The notes beneath the pieces are model-generated. The model ran no database searches. It was not told the DNA's origin and was given only the letters and a program-made list of their open reading frames with translations. A stretch of 64,000 bases of DNA, taken from the NCBI RefSeq assembly GCF_002909485.1, contig NZ_PPXG01000003.1, positions 496,001-560,000 on the forward strand, in the 5' to 3' direction. A program made the position numbers and the translations under genes. Below, in pieces: positions 62,594-64,000 of this stretch. Origin of the DNA: Stutzerimonas stutzeri. GTDB lineage: Bacteria; Pseudomonadota; Gammaproteobacteria; Pseudomonadales; Pseudomonadaceae. Every line of letters starts with the position of its first letter. Position 1 is the stretch's first letter.

Positions 62594-63203
62594 GATCGCG
62601 CTGCTCGCGGGTGTTGAGGTGGTCGTCGATCTGGCTGTCGAGCAGGCGCAGCACGGTGCGGTCGCCTTGAGCTTCGCGCAACTCGACCTGTGCAACGGTG
62701 CCGCCGCCCTCGATCTCGATGGCCTCGAAAACCTGCTTTAGCAGCGCGCCACGCGGGACTAGCAGCAGGCGCCAGGCGCTCGGCTCGCCGCTGAGAGTAA
62801 GCTCGAAGTCGCGCTGCAGGGCCAGCGTATCGCCGCTCAGTACGGCGAGGAACAGCTGGTTCTGCCGCGCCGAACTGCCCTTCGGGTCGATCGCCAGCCA
62901 ACCGTGTTCGTTGCGCCGCGCGATACCTTTCACGGTGATGCGGTAGTCCTGGCGGATCGGCTGCTGCAACAGCCAGAGCAGGCCGCGGTTGCGGGCGAGG
63001 ACGAAATGGCCCTGGCTGGTCAGCGGTTGCGGCAGCGCGCGAAGGTGCTTTTCCTGAATGAAGTCGCCACGCACCACGGCAGGCTGGCTCAGCTGCTGGG
63101 CAAGCTGTTGCAGGTCGAACGCCTGTGCCGGTGCCGTTGCGCTGATCAGCAGCAGGCTGGCGGCGGTCAGCAGTTTCTTCAGCACTATGGCGATCGGTCT
63201 CAT
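62583..63203 (-). CDS. LolA-like periplasmic carrier of aryl polyene cluster
   Basis: A 206-residue protein with a signal peptide (LKKLLTAASLLLISATAPAQA) and a LolA-fold mature domain (VVRGDFIQEKHLRALPQPLTSQGHFVLARNRGLLW, and the C-terminal LLVPRGALLKQVFEAIEIEG). It is not the housekeeping LolA: sequence and context fit the LolA-like partner in aryl polyene and hopanoid-type export systems. ATGA overlap with the thioesterase gene upstream. Confidence 0.86.
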   Translation of the reverse strand: MRPIAIVLKKLLTAASLLLISATAPAQAFDLQQLAQQLSQPAVVRGDFIQEKHLRALPQPLTSQGHFVLARNRGLLWLLQQPIRQDYRITVKGIARRNEHGWLAIDPKGSSARQNQLFLAVLSGDTLALQRDFELTLSGEPSAWRLLLVPRGALLKQVFEAIEIEGGGTVAQVELREAQGDRTVLRLLDSQIDDHLNTREQRDLAN

Positions 63204-63625
63204 GCCAGCGCCCGTTCAACCGCGTCGACGAAGATCCGCGGCGAGGCCAGGAGCATCTCGCGGCTTGCCATCTCCACGGCTACCTGCACCGTGCTGCCGC
63301 GGGTCATGCGTTCGCCGGTTTCGGCATCGCGGATCAGGTAGTTGATCTTCAGGCGGTTTTCCCACTCCAGCAAGTCGGCACGCACGATGATGCGCTGGTT
63401 GAAACGGGCGCCGCGCATGTAGCGCAGCTGCACGTCGATGATCGGCCAGGCATAGCCGGCTTCGCGCATCTGCTGGTAGTTGTGGCCTATGCGTTCGAGC
63501 AGCGCGCAGCGGGCGACTTCGAAGTATTTGACGTAGTGGCCGTGCCAGACCACATCCATGGAGTCGACATCGAAGAATGGCACGAGGATCTCGACCTCGG
63601 CCTGCAGTACACCCTCCTTACGCAT
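63200..63625 (-). CDS. Acyl thioesterase (4-hydroxybenzoyl-CoA thioesterase type)
   Basis: A 141-residue hotdog protein of the YbgC/4HBT group: VPFFDVDSMDVVWHGHYVKYFEVARCALLERIG carries the Asp and His-Gly-HY motif of the active site. In aryl polyene clusters a thioesterase at this place (ApeK position) releases product or aberrant chains from ACP. Its start overlaps the ammonia-lyase stop by eight bases. Confidence 0.88.
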   Translation of the reverse strand: MRKEGVLQAEVEILVPFFDVDSMDVVWHGHYVKYFEVARCALLERIGHNYQQMREAGYAWPIIDVQLRYMRGARFNQRIIVRADLLEWENRLKINYLIRDAETGERMTRGSTVQVAVEMASREMLLASPRIFVDAVERALA

Positions 63626-64000
63626 AAAGGCTCCAATGCCGGTTGCGAATCTGCGCGATACACAGGCGCAGTTCGCCTTCCAGTGCGCGGTCTTCGATCA
63701 ATGGTGGGAAATCCTCGGCCAGCGTGGCGTGCATGGCTGCCAGCGGCGCGGGAAGCTCATGGGCATCGCTCTGACGCTGGCGCAGCCAAACGCCCTGCTG
63801 GGCGGCGAGCAGCGTGGCCGCGGCGACCTGCTCGCTCAGCTCCAGGCTGCGCAGGGCATCGCGGGCGGCGATGGTACCCATGCTCACCTTGTCCTGGTTG
63901 TGGCACTCGGTAGAACGTGAAAACACGCTCGCCGGCATGCTGTTCTTCAGCGCTTCGGCGGTCCAGGCGCTGGTGCCGATCTGCACCGCCTTGAAGCCGT
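63618..64000 (-). CDS. Aromatic amino acid (histidine/tyrosine) ammonia-lyase, C-terminal part
   Basis: The last 127 or so residues of a HAL/TAL-type ammonia-lyase; the rest, including the MIO-forming Ala-Ser-Gly, lies beyond the right edge. Visible is SRSTECHNQDKVSMGTIAARDALR, matching the conserved DHVSMG region of the superfamily that lies next to the active site. A histidine-degrading HutH would sit among hut genes; in this cluster a tyrosine or phenylalanine lyase giving a cinnamate-type starter is more likely, as in flexirubin and other aryl polyene loci. Confidence 0.85.
   Translation of the reverse strand, partial: GFKAVQIGTSAWTAEALKNSMPASVFSRSTECHNQDKVSMGTIAARDALRSLELSEQVAAATLLAAQQGVWLRQRQSDAHELPAPLAAMHATLAEDFPPLIEDRALEGELRLCIAQIRNRHWSLYA

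Noticed and set aside
63618..64000. Ammonia-lyase as hutH of histidine degradation
   Set aside because: It is coupled by overlap to pigment-cluster genes and no hut gene is visible; the part in the window cannot prove the substrate.

Overview
The window is a chromosomal segment of a GC-rich gammaproteobacterium of the Pseudomonas lineage. The gene content and order (argH / algZ-algR-hemC-hemD-hemX-hemY / dsbB / algQ-algP; hemB-ppk / ppx; trxA-rho; argS-priA-rpmE; ponA / pilMNOPQ-aroK-aroB-damX-like-gltB-gltD-hemE) match what I know of Pseudomonas aeruginosa and its relatives. A Stutzerimonas (P. stutzeri group) or similar non-aeruginosa species is my guess; this is inference, not proven here. 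No rRNA, tRNA, insertion sequence, prophage or CRISPR array was seen.

Region by region. 1-1350 is the 5' part of argH (minus strand, its 3' end lies off the left edge). 1557-9910 carries the AlgZ/AlgR two-component pair, the haem genes hemC-hemD-hemX-hemY, dsbB, algQ (rsd) and the histone-like algP. 9883-14842 holds a TIGR02444-type protein, an ABC-F ATPase, a minimal MscS channel, a TerC-family protein, a LysE/RhtB-type exporter and a YaiI-family protein. 14862-17452 holds a hotdog thioesterase, elbB and, divergently, hemB. 17472-21301 is the polyphosphate pair ppk / ppx in convergent orientation. 21485-25936 is trxA, rho, ubiD and a ferredoxin-FNR type reductase. 25992-31958 is a SPOR protein (FtsN-like), argS, priA, rpmE and a secreted nuclease. 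32113-35875 is a malic enzyme and ponA. 36056-44212 is the type IV pilus assembly operon pilMNOPQ followed by aroK, aroB and a DamX-like SPOR ATPase. 44385-51564 is gltB, gltD and hemE. 51623-53977 is a divergent MFS transporter / LysR pair.

The accessory part is 53999 to the right edge: a minus-strand run of at least ten tightly overlapping genes that is an aryl polyene (APE / xanthomonadin-flexirubin type) pigment cluster, cut by the window edge. Reading in the direction of transcription it has an aromatic amino acid ammonia-lyase (partial), a thioesterase, a LolA-like carrier, an MMPL exporter, an FAD enzyme with flavin-halogenase hallmarks, a DUF3261 lipoprotein, a ketosynthase, a dehydratase, a ketoreductase and a second ketosynthase, then two small genes of unknown function. 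The ammonia-lyase would supply an aryl starter, the KS/DH/KR set would build the polyene, and the LolA/MMPL/lipoprotein set would move it to the outer membrane.

The points most worth a second look are the halogenase-like enzyme in the pigment cluster, a strongly structured gap (about 54301-54419) between the last two genes, a rho-independent terminator of rpmE embedded in the first codons of the downstream nuclease gene, and alternative hairpins between gltB and gltD.
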